Assembly (NCBI RefSeq): GCF_954871325.1
Contig: NC_088778.1
Span: 6,419,743-6,483,742 of the forward strand
Source: Gordionus sp. m RMFG-2023
Taxonomy: Eukaryota; Nematomorpha; Gordioida; Chordodea; Parachordodidae
Length of the DNA stretch: 64,000 nt
Direction of reading: 5' to 3'
Shown: one piece after another, positions 31,555 to 45,330 of the stretch
Layout: each line of letters opens with the position of its first letter
How positions within the stretch are numbered: the stretch's first letter is position 1
Program-made: the position numbers and the translations under genes
Notes under the pieces: generated by a model
Told to the model about the DNA's origin: nothing
Database searches by the model: none
Seen by the model: the letters and a program-made list of their open reading frames with translations, nothing else

Positions 31555-34080
31555 TTCTGAACCGATATTTTTATGTATAGATTTAGGAGGAGGAATAAAA
31601 AATGTTTAAAATAATTAAAAATTAGTTATTAATATTAAAAATTTACTTGTCATCCGGGATACCATTGCTTTGCTATGTGAAGTGAATGAAATGGTAAGTG
31701 TATGAATGTTTCGTGTGTAAGGTGACTCCTATTGGACCGATTTCGCTATAATCATTTTTATTGTACAAATTTTTTTTAAAAGAACACGATTGGCTAAATT
31801 TGACTGACGTTTTTTGAGAATTATTATAATAGATTCGATATGCTGCGAAATTACATATATAATAAAATATGGTCCTACATTTTATATTATGGATAATCTA
31901 GAAGCATAAAATATTATAAATTAATAGGGACTACTAGTCAACTAATGGATAAATTTTTATACATTATCTATTTTATTTTTAAGATACAATTTCAATAATT
32001 TTATGTAATTTTTATACAATATAATCAAATTTTAGCAATAATAAATAATAGAGATTATGTATAATTAAAAATCTAAATGGTAATGGTAGTAGAGAAATTA
32101 AAATATTATTTGGGTATAATTAAATTTATAATTAATATATAATCAAATATTTTATTTAGCATTCATAATATTGAACTTTTATTTGTTTTTGAAATACGAA
32201 ATGTCTACCTGCGTTGATTATTTACTTTTAAGGTTGTTTGTCCTAAGTAACCTTGAAAAATGGAAGGCGAATTCGTTCCAAACGGCATTATTGTAAATAT
32301 GCGTTACTGATAAAAGTGATTTTTACTAATACATGTTCCGGAAAGCGATTGTCATGCACGTGCTACTTTTGATGTGGATAAAGATAATCTAAACGTTTAT
32401 CCTTATGTCACATTCTTATGGCTTTCCAAAGTGATAAACATGATGAATATAATAGAACTTGATCCTCTACATAACAATGTATTTCCCATAGTAAAGTAAA
32501 AACATAAGATGAGTATAGTCTGCCGAGTTATATAAATTTTTTATTTTAAACAATGGAGTTATATTTTAACGACACATCGTCAATAACAAGATTATGATAT
32601 AATCCTGTTTTATAAAAATTAGATAAAATCGTCTACAATTCAACCAACACACAAAACATTTAGAAATAAAATCGTCTAATAGCAATAAATCAACTATAGA
32701 CATACCCAAGATTTTTTATGGGAAGGAGGGAGGGGTGGTTATCAGGTTAATTTTTTTTTCATACATTTTATTAGAGGTTTTTAAATCTACTAATTGGAGA
32801 TCTTTCTTTTGCCATGTTATATTTCTATAAAATTTTAGATATTCACATTTTTTTGTAAAAATATATTTTTTCTAAAAAATTTGAATTATAATAGCCATTT
32901 TTAAAAAATTTTTAACCTTAACTTTTTCTTTCTAATTATTGTTTATAGAGATATATTAAAAAAATTTTATGATCTAAATCAAGATCAAGGCATGTAATAA
33001 CTTTAAGAAATAATGCAACAAAGTCAATCATATAGCCAGCGGGTAGACTCTCCCCCCTCCCCACCACTAGTAAATTTTAGAAAAAATATAAATGAGTTTG
33101 GTAATTGTGAATTTCAAAATATTATATTTCAATATTTAACAAAAATTTAAAAATTAAATTAAACTAGTAGAAGGCCCGTCAAAAATGACGGGGAATGAGA
33201 TTTTTATTCATTTTTTACGATAGATGTCATGCCAGGTTCAAGCTCACAATATTAGGAAGCTTCCAAGATCTTAAAATTTTAAAAAAGTTTATCAAGCCCA
33301 GCTCAACCCTTAATAATTTGTAAAAAATATTCCTAAGTCAGGTGCAAGCTAATATTAATTCCAAGCCCAGTCCTACCCATTATAATTTTGAAAATTTTTT
33401 CCCGCCTCGGAGATAGTTAAATTTTTAATATCATCACATGAACGGGAAATATCTGATTTACCAATTAGTTTAATATGGAAAAAAACATGTAAATTCCGTA
33501 TTAAGGTAAACTGGGAAAGCTTGGGCAACCACTTATTAGAGAATCATGACAAATAAAATAAAAATAACCGACTCTCATACTTTTTTGTAATATGATCAAT
33601 TAAAATTATATCTAAAAAATATATTGTTTATTATATAGGGTTATTGCTGTTTTTCAGATCAATTTAATGTATGTCTTGCATTTCTGATATTATTTCTCAA
33701 AGAATTTGATAAGGGATATATATTTTTTTTATGTTAAGTAAAAAAAAAAATGCTGTCTATTTAAATTACAAAATGCTATTAAACACTAATGAAACTTATA
33801 TGCAAATTATTTATATATTTTTTAAGATATTTTTTTTTATTGACAAATTTAGGATAATTTTTTTAAAAAATAATGAGGATTATTTATTATGTATTTGATA
33901 AAAATAAGAGAAAATTCTTGTTGACATTTTTATTTTTGATGGAAAAAGCAACAAAATAAATCTGGGCGGTCGTCTGGAGAGGAAATAATTAATGTATAAT
34001 TTTATATCATTAAAGGTTGTTGATGAAAGTGATGACGGATTAACAAAGCAGTGTACAAAACACATTACGTCCCGATAAAG
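31555..34080. other. Intergenic, with one exon-like patch
   Basis: Mostly A+T-rich and featureless. At about 32336-32507 the plus strand has clear coding character: SDCHARATFDVDKDNLNVY, then PYVTFLWLSKV and a stop after VFPIVK. I do not recognise it and could not phase an upstream exon, though a short ORF MEGEFVPNGIIVN precedes it at 32258. It may be the end of a small unknown gene. Confidence 0.4.
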
Positions 34081-34116
34081 ATGATATGCCTATGCCTTTG
34101 GATGCTGGTAAAAGAA

Positions 34117-34495
34117 GAACGCAAAACGATATTTCTATCAATGTCAGCATTGGTATCCCCCTCTAAAATAGAATCATAAACGACAATGTTAACTCAACCA
34201 TAAAACGGTCGTAAGTATTGTTATAAAGGTCACGACAGAACTACTGCATATATTTCCATTAATAAAGTTGATGAAATTGGCCGTACTGTACATTCAAGTT
34301 TGAACACTCAAAACGATATTTCTGTCAATGTCAGCATTGGTATCCCCATCTAAAATAGAATCATGAACTACAATGTTAACTCAACCATAAAACGGTCGTA
34401 AGTATTGTTTTAAAGGCCACGACCGAACTACTGCATATTTTTCCATTAATAAAGTTGATGAAATTGGCAGTACTGAACATTCAAGTTTGAACATT
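34117..34495. repeat. Tandem duplication of about 190 bp
   Basis: Two adjacent copies (about 34117-34305 and 34309-34495) begin AAAACGATATTTCT and share AACTCAACCATAAAACGGTC and CATTCAAGTTTGAAC. They differ at only a dozen or so positions, so the duplication is fairly young. The region has slightly higher G+C than its surroundings, but neither copy stays open in any frame. Confidence 0.8.
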
Positions 34496-36651
34496 CCTCT
34501 AAATATTCATGAAAGTTTCTCAGAGAATCGGATAAAGTAATATTTATATTAACTCCGAGTGAAGTGAATGATAGTACAGAATTAAATGTTTATATTTGTT
34601 AAAAAAATAGGCGGAGGTGGCAATAGGGATTGTGGTAGTGGTGTTAGAAATATCATTTGGAGAACTGGGTGAAAATAAAATAAACAAGATATAAAACATA
34701 AGATAAAAAAAAATAAACCTCCAGATGAGTTCATTTCAAGCGTAGTTCTTTATTATTTTGTCTACCAATAACTCTAGAACGGGTAAGGCATTTGTTTAAT
34801 CGTCATTATTTTTTTTGCTTATTTTTAATAAATTCATCATGTTTTGTAGCAATGTGAGGGATTAGGGTTAGCCTAGACAAATAAAGAAATCAGGCAAAAA
34901 TATAAATAAACTATTATTGAAATTAAACAAACATTAAAATAATGTAAAACCTGTAGATGGGTCAATATTATATGCATATTTCTAGTAGTTGGAGGGCTAT
35001 CATTATAAAAATTTTTTGGGAGATTTATCAAGCCTATTATGATATTCTAAAAGTTAAAAAATAACATGATGAATGTAATGTTATTAAGATTAAGGTTAAT
35101 TAATTGTAAATTAATTAAAAAATAATAATAAAAAAAGGGGGAAAAAGAAGGTATAAATTATTATATTATAAAACTTAAATTAAAGGAATTGATAAGGTTT
35201 TGAGAAATAGTGGTTAATAGATAATAGAGATAGAAAGAAAAGAATGAGATAATAAAATTTAGTGATGAATAAATTCATTAAGGGAGGGGAAAAAATAAAG
35301 AAAGAGTTATTTTTAAGGATTGGAGATTATAAATAGGTTAGGATAAGAATATTTAAATTTTTGATTATACTTGGTTATCTTCTTAATTATTGGTTATGAA
35401 AGAAAAATGTGAGTATAAAAAATGTAATGTAAGTACTTACAAAAATTGTGAGTATATTCAAAATAAATATACAAGTTGAGTATTTTGTAGAGATTTTATT
35501 AATGTGTAATTGATAAATGAGATGAAAATTGATAAGGTAATCTAAAAAATAAAGAAAGGATTAAGTGAAATAAAAAGTTTCATTCATATTTACAAAGTTG
35601 AGGGAATATTGTTTTTATCAATTCAAAGACGATTTTTCAAATCTTTCAATCCATGTTAAGTATGTGTACACCATCAATTCTCGAAATTCCATTCATTTGT
35701 TTGTATAAAATAAATAAATAAAATCAACAAATAAAAAAAATAAAAATAAATACGTACCGATGACATGACGTAGAGATAACATGATGAACACGATGACGTA
35801 GTTAGGACATCGGAAAATTATAATATAGATATTTCTACAGTAACGATATTTATCCCGAAAAAATTTAAAATAGATTTTCTTACAATTTTAAAATCGTAAA
35901 CACTGATTGGATAAAAAAAATTTATCAACCAAATAAAATTTTATTTAATTTATCTCTATTAAAACTATTAGGCAAAACTTCGGAGAGTGTATGAAATGTT
36001 TAGGTATTAAATGAGAAAGAATTTGTTGAATTAAATTATTTCAGAGATTTCTTATTGTACAGAAAAAAAGACATTGTGAAAAGCATTCAACAAGATCTAC
36101 GTTTACAATATTTTTAGGCATTTTTAAAATATAATTTAAAAAAAACGAAAAGATTTTTAGATATATAAGTAAGATTTAATAACACAATTTAACAAAATCA
36201 GCAAATTTAAAATGTGGAATAATACTCTATGTATATTTTACTTTATATTTTAATGGTCCTTTATATATTATCTGTTTGGATATTGTTTTGCGGCTATAAA
36301 TCAAATATTTAAATTATCGATAAATATAAAAGTTAATTTATTCTCTAGTTAAAATAATATTCAAATGTTTCTTATATTCTATTAATTTATACTGAAAGAT
36401 ATTTATAAATTGTGATTGATAACCATTATTATTTTATTATTTAAATAAATATCGTTAATTCTTGTGTAACTCGATTCTTAAAATTCCTTCAAGAATATTT
36501 AAAACAATTGTTCAGAAAATTATTCAAACTTTTAGGTAGCTCGAGGGTCTGCATGCTACCCCCTAATCCCTCTTATAATATATTTAAAAAAAATAATTAA
36601 ACATCTGCGTTTTGCGAGAGTGAGAAAAGATTCACATGTTTTTTTGAATCA
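34496..36651. other. Region upstream of GNPAT, no gene seen
   Basis: A+T-rich, including purine-biased stretches at 35100-35560. No supported coding frame, RNA gene or element ends. Confidence 0.5.
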
Positions 36652-39600
36652 ATGGAAAGTTTTTTTGAGGAGCATCAAAATGTTTTGCTCAATGAATACC
36701 TCACAAATCCATTGTTTTGGATAAGTCATCCGTATAACCCTATTCAGTACAAGGATAAAATTAATGCAACTCCCATAAAAATTAAAGAGAAGATTTTAAA
36801 TTGTTCCAGAATAATTGATTTAATTCAAAATGTAAATTGCTTAAGTTATATATTTTTCAATATATTATTAAGATAATTGAGGAATATGGTGAAAATATAC
36901 AAAACGTTAGATTGATTTGCAATAATATCATTAGTGAAATGGGTCATAATTTGAATATAAGGGATATTCGAATTCTAGGTTTCATGCTATCTCTTGTTTT
37001 TTCCAAAATTTTTGATGGTTTATATTATAATCATAAAGCAATAAAAAATATTAAGTAATCTTAAAATTTATTTCAAATAATCATATTGTTTAAGGACATC
37101 TATACATAAATATCCAGTTGTTTTCCTGCCAAATCATAGGAGTTATTTTGATTTTCTTATAATATCATACATCTGTTTTTTAAATGAAATAAATATACCC
37201 TATATTGCATCAACCACAGGTTTATATAGTGAAATGATTTTATGTCTATTTTGGGCTTAAACAATAAAAAAATGAATCATTTATAAAAACCTCTTCCCAA
37301 TCTTTATGTCATTTTAGTTTAACAAAGTGAATGAATAATTTAATCATTTGTGAGAATATGAGCACCTTTTTATGAATGTATCTAACATGATTAAATAATC
37401 ATATTTCTATAGTGTTGTTAAATGGCTATATTTTTAAAAAGTGACTCATCCAATATTTCAGCTAAAAATTAAGATACAAGTTAATAGATGTCAGAACATT
37501 TATACCTTCTATGAGCAAAATTTCCATGTTTGCATAATATTCTTGGCTAATTTTGGATTAGTCATTTTTAAATATCGAGCCATTTAATGACACTATATTT
37601 CTATTATTATATTTTAGATTTTTTATCAATAAAATTGATCAGTGAACTTCTTAGAGGATGTGGTGCTTTTTTTATAAAACGTAATTTCAAAAAACCTAAA
37701 ATAACTGATAAAGTTACCAAAATCGAGGATGCTTACCTGATAGGTATATAACTTTTTAAAATTTTACAAGCTAGTGAACACTAGTGATCTGCACTGGGCC
37801 TAATTTTTCAAGCCCGACCTGGCCCGAAAATTTTTAAAAAGTTTTGCCGACCCAGCCTGAACCCAAAATATTTTAGAAAAATTACCAACCCGACCCAACC
37901 CGAATTTATTTAAATATAGAAATTAATTATAATTACTCAAAATAAAAGACATACATGTTATATGTTGTTTAGTTTCAATAAATAAAATCAAATATTATTA
38001 TTTTACATAAAAAATTCAATATAAAATTGATAAATTTAAATATATTTTAAAAAAATTTTCAAGGTTCAACCCGACGTGGCCCGAATTTTTTTAAAAATAT
38101 TAGGCCTGGCCTGAACCCAATTATTTTAAATAGAATTAGGCCCGAGTCAGGCATAAACGGGTTTTGGGCCGGGCCGGTCTTGGGTCGGGTATGGGCCAGG
38201 CCTAACTTTGCAGATCTCTAGTGAACACTACCCTTTTAACCTATATTTTAAATTTATTTGGAAGAAAGTCAACAAGCTTATTACAATGTACTTTATGAAG
38301 CTATTTTAGAGGAGTACGTGAAACATTTAATGATATCTGGTCATACACCTTTGGAATTTTTCCTGGAGGGAACTAGGAGTAGAAGCCTTAAAAATCTCCC
38401 TCCAAAAATTGGTTTTAAAATATATATTTTTAATCATTTCAATCATTAAGGAATAAATGATAAGACAAACGTGAATTAGAGTCTTGTGATGGACCCATTT
38501 TTTCAGGTTAAGCATGAATCAGGAAATTTTTATCTGACAACTAATTTTTAAGACCCAAGTTGATCTGGCTTCAATTATTATTTATATTTATAGAAATAGG
38601 ATCTGAATTTCACCTAAAAGCTTTTTAAAAAGGTTATTGAAAATTTAATGGTTGGAAATACAATTTTATAAATTTTGGGCCTTATTCATTCATTAAAAGA
38701 ACGATACTTATTGGCATAACAGACATTCCCACATTGCACTTAAGGGAGGGGGGGGGTAAAGAAAGCTTTTATGGACACAGGGTCGCATATAATTGGAAGG
38801 GGTATCGCAGAGTACTTTTCTATCATGGCAAATTTTCAATCGAAAACATCATTAATAACTAAAATGAATAAAAATTTAATTTTACTACTTTAGCTAACTA
38901 TTAAAAAAGGAGGTTTAATTTTATTATTTATTATAAATAAAGGCTTATTATCCATGGTTTACAAAACCTTCCTGAGTGGTCACGTGAGCGACGTCCATAT
39001 TTTCCCGATAACAATCAATTATGACAAAGTATTGGAAGATTTCTTGTTCGTCAAGGAGTTATTAGGTATCCCAAAACCAAGGGAAACTGCAAAAGTTGAG
39101 TATTATTAATCTTGTATGATATTAATAAGGTGTGCCCTCATGAGTCATAATAACACTGAGTTTCTATCGGTATTTATTAGATACGCTTTAACGCCGATCC
39201 CAATCCTTTTGTTATTTTTAAAATTGGACGTGTCCACATCTTAATTTTGAATAATTTTTTCTATGAATTATCGTAATATTTTAGATTTAAGAATTTCACG
39301 ATTTGGAAGAATTTTTTTCTTTTATTTTTAGGTGGGAGACGTTTTTTTTCCATTAAGAAGTGTATACTATTTTGATTGGGTTAAAGACCGTTTATTTGAA
39401 TTTTTAATTGAAGTAATTTTGCCAAATTATAATTCCCTTTGGGTAAAAGTGGTAAAATACATTGTCTTTGCACGTTGCCTAATTAGAAAATTTTTTATTT
39501 TTTAAATATAGCTAAGAATGTATTATTTAAATATATATTAATAATATTTAGGGCTGTGCCGATATATAAAAAAACCGATCCGATATTATCATTCTTTAAG

Positions 39601-42600
39601 GCTATTTTATATTGTATATAAATAGTAATTGTACATTTTTTAGTTGGTCTTCATCCCGCTATTGCCCGGCTTTCGGCCTTGTTTATGTTTACCAGATTTA
39701 TATCTTCTACTATAATTACAATTAGTTATACATGTATTCCCGAATCGTGAGAATATCTAACACAAATGCTGAATCTTACTCAAATGCTTTGCCCACACAT
39801 TTTCAAAATTGTTGCTAATATTTGAAAATATTTCTTGTCTTATCCTCATATTTTTTTACAGTTATTTTTTTTTAAAGAAATTGTTTTTTTTTAAATATTG
39901 GTTCAAAAATAGATGGTTAATAAAATTAAATTTGGCAAATCGTATAGAATTAGTTTTATATAAATCTCGGATCGGTGAAGGATTTTTGTATCGGGCAAAG
40001 TCATTCCCCCTTTTTTAGCCGGGTATTGAGTAAAAAAAAAGATTATATTATTTTATATATGAAGTATATATGATACCTTGAATTATTTTGGAAAAAAAAA
40101 ATTGATAGAGTTTGATGAAAGTGATAAAAAGATTATTTTTGGACACACCTATCCATTCCTCTAATTCCTTGGACCTCGAAAGTCCTAGTAAACCAAAATT
40201 TTATTGCGGAAATGCTTACGTTACTTTTCACAATGTCATTTCCTTGAGAGAGCATCTCGATCCTCTAAGACGGAAAGAATTTGTTCAAAAGTTTTGATTT
40301 TATTTTAAAATAAATATCACTTTATAATTAATTTTTCTTTCCTTTCCTTTTATTTTGTTTTTATTGTTGTAGAAGATACATGTCATTTGACTCGTCATTG
40401 AATCCATATGAAATCAAGGCGATAAAGTTACTTGCCCAAAGCATTTGCGATACCTTGGCTTCACCCATACCTTGCCTTGAGGAAGGCTTCGATTTATCCG
40501 TCCTGCATTGCATGATAAACCTTTTGTGCCATTGCGAAAACACATATGACGTAAACGAATTTCAAACAATGTTCACTAATTTTAAACACTTCTTAATAAA
40601 GTCTTATCGTTATCTTAACGAAGGAATTACTCACGAAATTTCTAAAGATGATCCCGATTATTCGATAAAAATTAAAAATTTCCCCAATACCAACAGTATA
40701 AATTTATGATTATATGATATTATTATGACAATGTGATATTTGAATTGATTAGTCACAAACGTTTAAAATTTTAGGCAACGTGAAAATATAATATTTTTGA
40801 AAAATATAATCCGGCATCTGCATTTAAAAAAAAAAATTAAATTCGACCTTTTGAGGAAATAGCTTGATTTTATATAAGGGAAGATGTTGGAATTTTTAAA
40901 TTGGATGCTGGAGATCAACGGAAATAAATAGTGAGGGAAACATCCGATTTAGGAATTATTTAGACATTTTTTAAATATTTTTAATGGATGATATGCAGAA
41001 TTAAGAAAGAGACAGATATAATTTTTTCTTTAAAAATATTTCGCGATATTTAAAAGCCTCAATTCAAACTAGTCATTATTTCTCCTCGCTCTTCGATATT
41101 GGGATTCAATACGCCACAACTTTTCGGCGTCTTTTATCGAAATTCCGTGCGCTTTTTCCTCGGTTAATTTCTTACGATCCGTTAAACAATCACAACGGGG
41201 GAGAAGCAGTTATAACCCTACTCACTTTCTTACCCGTCTCTAGATATAAGGACACTCCTAATACATATGATCCTAACGATAATTTTAATGTAAAAAGTGA
41301 AAGAAATTTCGATGAAAATTACATATTATCCCACTTGTATCGATTCGCCAACGACAGAATATCCATAGCAAGGACCCTTTTCGTCAATTGCGCCACGATT
41401 CTTTCAATTAAGGTCGAACTCGATAATATCAAAGAGCTTACATCCAATGAATGTTCTTCTATAACTTTGCCTATAACTGGTAAAAAAAAAGAGAACCTCT
41501 TTTAAAATTTCAGTTTTATTTCGCATTCAGATTTTTTAAATCAGTATGAATAATTAGCCCTTTTTTAAAATTCAATCCTTTAACAACACTAGATATGAAA
41601 GATACTAAATATTAGAAAGAAAGAGAAAGAACTTTCTAGCTTTCTAGTGATAGCGCATCTCCTAATATATTTTAAAGTAATTGAGACAGGTCTAATAAAT
41701 ATTTTTTTTTAAAAAAAATTTTTTGTTCATCTTTTCTCTAACCTATACTATAACAATGGTGAATTAAACTTTTTTTAAAAAAACTAAATTTTAAATTTTT
41801 CGCGAGGATAATTTTGCCGATTGATATATTTTTCTAGGTATGTTCAAACACTTTGAATTTTTGTGGAAACTATTTGGACGAGAACTTTCTTTGAAAGGGG
41901 AAGATCAATCATACGCGAAAAAGGTGAATACCGTAAATTATAATATCAAATTATTTTATATTTAGAGATTTTGAGCTCGCTAAAATGCCGACTAAACATC
42001 GATTTGTCCAATGATGTATAAAACCTCTGGATTGGCGGTTCATTAATTAAAAGTATTCATACTTAGTTGTCAGATATAGTACCATTTTATGGTTAGCACT
42101 TTCACTAATTGTCTTTGCCTATTATTATATGAATGCGTAAATGCTATTTAATCGACATGCAAACCACAAAATGGCTCTACAGCTGACAACTATGTATGGA
42201 CATTTAATGCATTTAATGAATGAATCGCCTATCTATCATTGGATTTGACCAAGAACACCAACTCAGTTTTGAAAGGGGTGGGGTATAAAAAATTCGAAGA
42301 AAAGCATAAATTCTCTTATTCCAATACCGCGGATTTTATTCGTTACTCGTCTTTTAATTTAGCCTATTTTTTTAACCACTAACTATTGTTAAATTTTATA
42401 CGTCCCCCTTCCCACACAACCGAATCAGCTGATAAATTGATTCTCATTAAATTAAATGTGGCTTTTGAAAACATCGCCCATAATTCAATTACAGTTTGTA
42501 TATTTTGCTAACCCAATTTTTCTATTTTCATGTGAAAGATGTTGATAGTCTCTCTGAAAACCTTATATCTGATCAATCGAAATCGAGAGGGCCAAACTGG

Positions 42601-42917
42601 TCACGTGATATTTTTTGAAAATTCCTATTCCATGTTGTCTTTTCAAAAAAATCCGAACCTGAACACATTATTTTTCCCAGAAAAATGCGAGTTCGTTTCG
42701 GGATTCTTGCGGCCTTACATATTTGGATATCTGGTTGGTATTATATATATATTTTTTTAATATTAACGCTTTTCGAGATAACGTCGAAAAAAATAATACG
42801 ATCGAGGTAACGTCGGGTTCGCAATTTATTTTAATAAATTTTTGCAAACATAAAGCTAAAATTTTGCACATACATTCTCACGGCATCTTAAGAGCCTCAT
42901 CTAAAATAAAATTCTAA
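36652..42917 (+). CDS. GNPAT: Dihydroxyacetone-phosphate acyltransferase (GNPAT), twelve exons
   Basis: Acylates dihydroxyacetone phosphate, the first step of ether-lipid (plasmalogen) synthesis in peroxisomes. Exons: 36652-36831, 36873-37054, 37095-37219, 37618-37743, 38265-38411, 38943-39094, 40109-40290, 40373-40695, 41057-41479, 41838-41923, 42539-42737, 42778-42917; every junction keeps phase, giving 754 residues (human 680). The PlsB-type catalytic motif NHRSYFD (H135, D140), GAFFIKR (178-184), the binding motif [10 protein letters not shown] (236-245) and [12 protein letters not shown] are all present. Exons 7-12 follow the less conserved C-terminal half, including LREHLDP and [11 protein letters not shown]. 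The C-terminus ends SKIKF, not the AKL/SKL peroxisomal signal of mammals, so targeting is unclear or a further exon exists. Introns of 40, 40 and 41 nt occur beside longer ones carrying MITEs. Confidence 0.93.
37410..37595. mobile_element. hAT-type MITE, TAGTGTTG family, in GNPAT intron 3
   Basis: It runs from TAGTGTTGTTAAATGGC to CATTTAATGACACTA and is flanked by TATTTCTA on both sides, a perfect 8-bp duplication. Without the element and duplication the intron would be about 200 nt. Confidence 0.9.
37782..38220. mobile_element. hAT-type MITE, TAGTGATCTGCA family, in GNPAT intron 4
   Basis: Ends TAGTGATCTGCA and TGCAGATCTCTA, with arms rich in GGCCCGACC and GGGCCGGGCC. Flanked by GTGAACAC at 37774-37781 and 38221-38228, a perfect 8-bp duplication. 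Same family as 23693-24113 in TAF8. It makes up most of this 521-nt intron. Confidence 0.9.
39549..40008. mobile_element. MITE, TAGGGCTGTGCC family, worn copy in GNPAT intron 6
   Basis: The left end TAGGGCTGTGCCGATATA matches the family at 24536-25168, and a block TCTCGGATCGGTGAAGG marks the right side. The terminal bases on the right are not recognisable, so the end is approximate. Confidence 0.6.
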
Positions 42918-44458
42918 ATTTTTTTTAAAGGGTAATAAAATTTTTTATGGTTTGTATTTTTAGTAGACATGAATCAATGGCAATGAAACTTGATATTTAT
43001 TGTTCAATGATTATTGATCCTAAAAAAATTGGGGTTTTGCCTTAAATGTCAATCAGCCGATATTTAGCGTTTAAAAAAAATATCGGATCGGGCCTCTATT
43101 ATTCGAATAAGAGATCCGATGTTTCCATCGCATTTTTGTTATTTAATGATTATATATTGTCGGCTGAATAATTTAGTGTCTTCTATATCCATTTTTTTCA
43201 AAGTTTTTAGGGAATACAAAAAACAATTTTTTCTCGTATTTTAGATAAGAGATCGCACCAAGTAGTGATGCAAAATCACTAAATTTGAGCCGATTTTTTA
43301 AAAATGGCTAACCCTATATTTTATCCAGAAAAATATTAAGCGACTATGAAGATTTTGCTCATAGGTGGCACAAAAGTTTGGACATATATTAGCAAAATCT
43401 TGAGGCTAAGACAATATTTTTCTGACTAAATTATTGGGCTAGCCGTTTTTAAAAATCGGCCCAAATGAAGCGATTTTGTATCGCTTATAATAAGGCAAAT
43501 AGGTCTATTCTAAATTATATTTAAACATTTTTTATTGGCGATATTGAAGAATGCAGGTACTGAAGGATTGCTTCCTTCCTTCTTTCCTTGTAGAAAAAAG
43601 AAAGAAAGAAAATCGAAAAAAATGCATTTTGCTAAAAAGTGTGGACATAGAACACTATAATATTCAACCGACCATATATATATTTATATATAAATTCGCA
43701 ATGATAATTAATTAATAAAAGGAACCAAAATTCAATTTATTTGTAATGTTAAAAAAAAATAGAATGATTTTAAGAGTAACCAAAAAAAAGTGGTATTATT
43801 TTACCTTTATTTAAAAAAAATATGTGATTTTATAGAGAAACCATTTTTTTATGCAAACATTAAATTACAAGATTTTTTTTTTAAAAAAAAGATATTTTAC
43901 CAGGATTTGGCCTAATCTCTCATATTTTAACAGACAATGCCAATAAAAAAATTCACCTTTGGCCATATCATTCTTTTCATCATTTTTTAAGGTAAAATTT
44001 GATCAAAAATCTTACTTCTTAAAGAAATTCCTTCAAAAAAGATTATTTTTTCTTTCAAACTTTGCTTTTGAAGAGTAAAGAAAAAATAATAAACTGAATT
44101 ATTACTTAAAGTTAGTTGTAATATTGATTTTAAATGACAATAGTTCAAGGATATATGGTAATATTGATGTCCATCTAAATATCGGATCGGTCTTATATAT
44201 GGGATTGGATCGGTGAAAATTTGTAGATCAGCGCAGCACGCTTAAAAATAAAATTCATAATGGGAAGAAACTTATATGGTCATTTTATAGGGGATATTTT
44301 GCTCATATGACTCTAATAACATATATAATGTTATATAAAGTAAAAACCATTGCAATTTTGAGTGTCATTTTGAAAAAACCATGCTGAAATGTTTAAACAA
44401 TTTAATTATTTATAGAAGTTTAAATAACTAGGAATCGTGGGTTAATATATTTAAAAGG
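42918..44458. other. Intergenic with a worn ATCGG-type MITE and a nested foldback
   Basis: Blocks typical of the TAGGGCTGTG family occur at about 43057-43130 (ATATCGGATCGGGC) and 44180-44245 (GGATTGGATCGGTGAAAA), so an old copy of about 1.2 kb probably spans them. Within it, about 43263-43487, lies a foldback beginning TAGTGATGCAAAATCAC with AAAATCGGCCCAAATG on the other side, related in its core to the TAGTGTTG family but with different ends. No coding sequence is supported. Confidence 0.55.
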
Positions 44459-44958
44459 GTTTCCCAATCAAAAAAGGAAAAGTCCCAATTAAAAAAAAGT
44501 GTCAATCATAAAAGGAAAGAAATTCCCAAACGCTTAGAAAAAAGTCGGATCAAGAAAAAGGAAAAGTGTCAATTAAAATAGGAAAATAAAAATTTTTTTG
44601 TCATTTTTTCTTAAATTTTGATTTTTTTATCATTCCCTCTTATTTTATTTCATTTGCGATTTCTTTAAGTCATTTTTAATCTTTATATTTTTTTTTTCTA
44701 AATTTTTTTTTCTCCATTTTTTTTTCATTTTATTTTGGATCATTCTTTTTTGTAATTATTTTTGATTTTCACCTAATTTTTATTTCTCATTGGCAGACAA
44801 TTTTTTTTTATTAGAATTTTTTGTATATCAAATTATTTAACAATTACGTTTATAATATAGGAAGAAACACAAATTTATATTTATCATTAATAATTTCCCC
44901 TCTTATACATTTTGAAATATAGGTCTGCATATTTCTAAAATAATTCTTTGCATTTTCC

Positions 44959-45330
44959 TCAGATATACATCTCTCTCCATGATCCAAAACGAATTAATTC
45001 CTCCTCGTTATAGAGATTTTGATCTCTGACAAAATCCTTCCATTGAAAAAACACATTTTCAATTTGATTAAGATAAGGACTGTAAGGTGGTAAATATTCT
45101 ATTATATGCACTCTTCTTTCTATCGATTCTCTAATTGTATCATTATGATGAAATGGAACATTATCCATCACAAAAATATTCATCTTGTTACCTTCTTCAA
45201 AATGATTTAGTATTTCTTATACAAAGTTGCTATAGTGTATAGCGTTGCAGGGGTCATCAAGAACCTCGAATCTGAATATTCCCGCAATCGTGAGAGTAAT
45301 TCGTTGTCTTTATACCTTGAACATTTTTAA
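44959..45330 (-). pseudogene. IS630/Tc1-type DDE transposase C-terminal piece, left
   Basis: Reads VMDNVPFHHNDTIRESIERR and EYLPPYSPYLNQIENVFFQW: the second and third acidic catalytic blocks of the DDE_3 family. Upstream on the same strand, to about 45330, the frame still reads TIAGIFRFEVLDDPCNA and is then interrupted by one stop before EILNHFEEG. The N-terminal half is missing. Confidence 0.75.

Noticed and set aside
39331-39505. Exon-like frame starting [15 protein letters not shown] in GNPAT intron 6
   Set aside because: Skipping it joins exons 6 and 7 in phase with conserved GNPAT sequence, whereas including it brings in stops.
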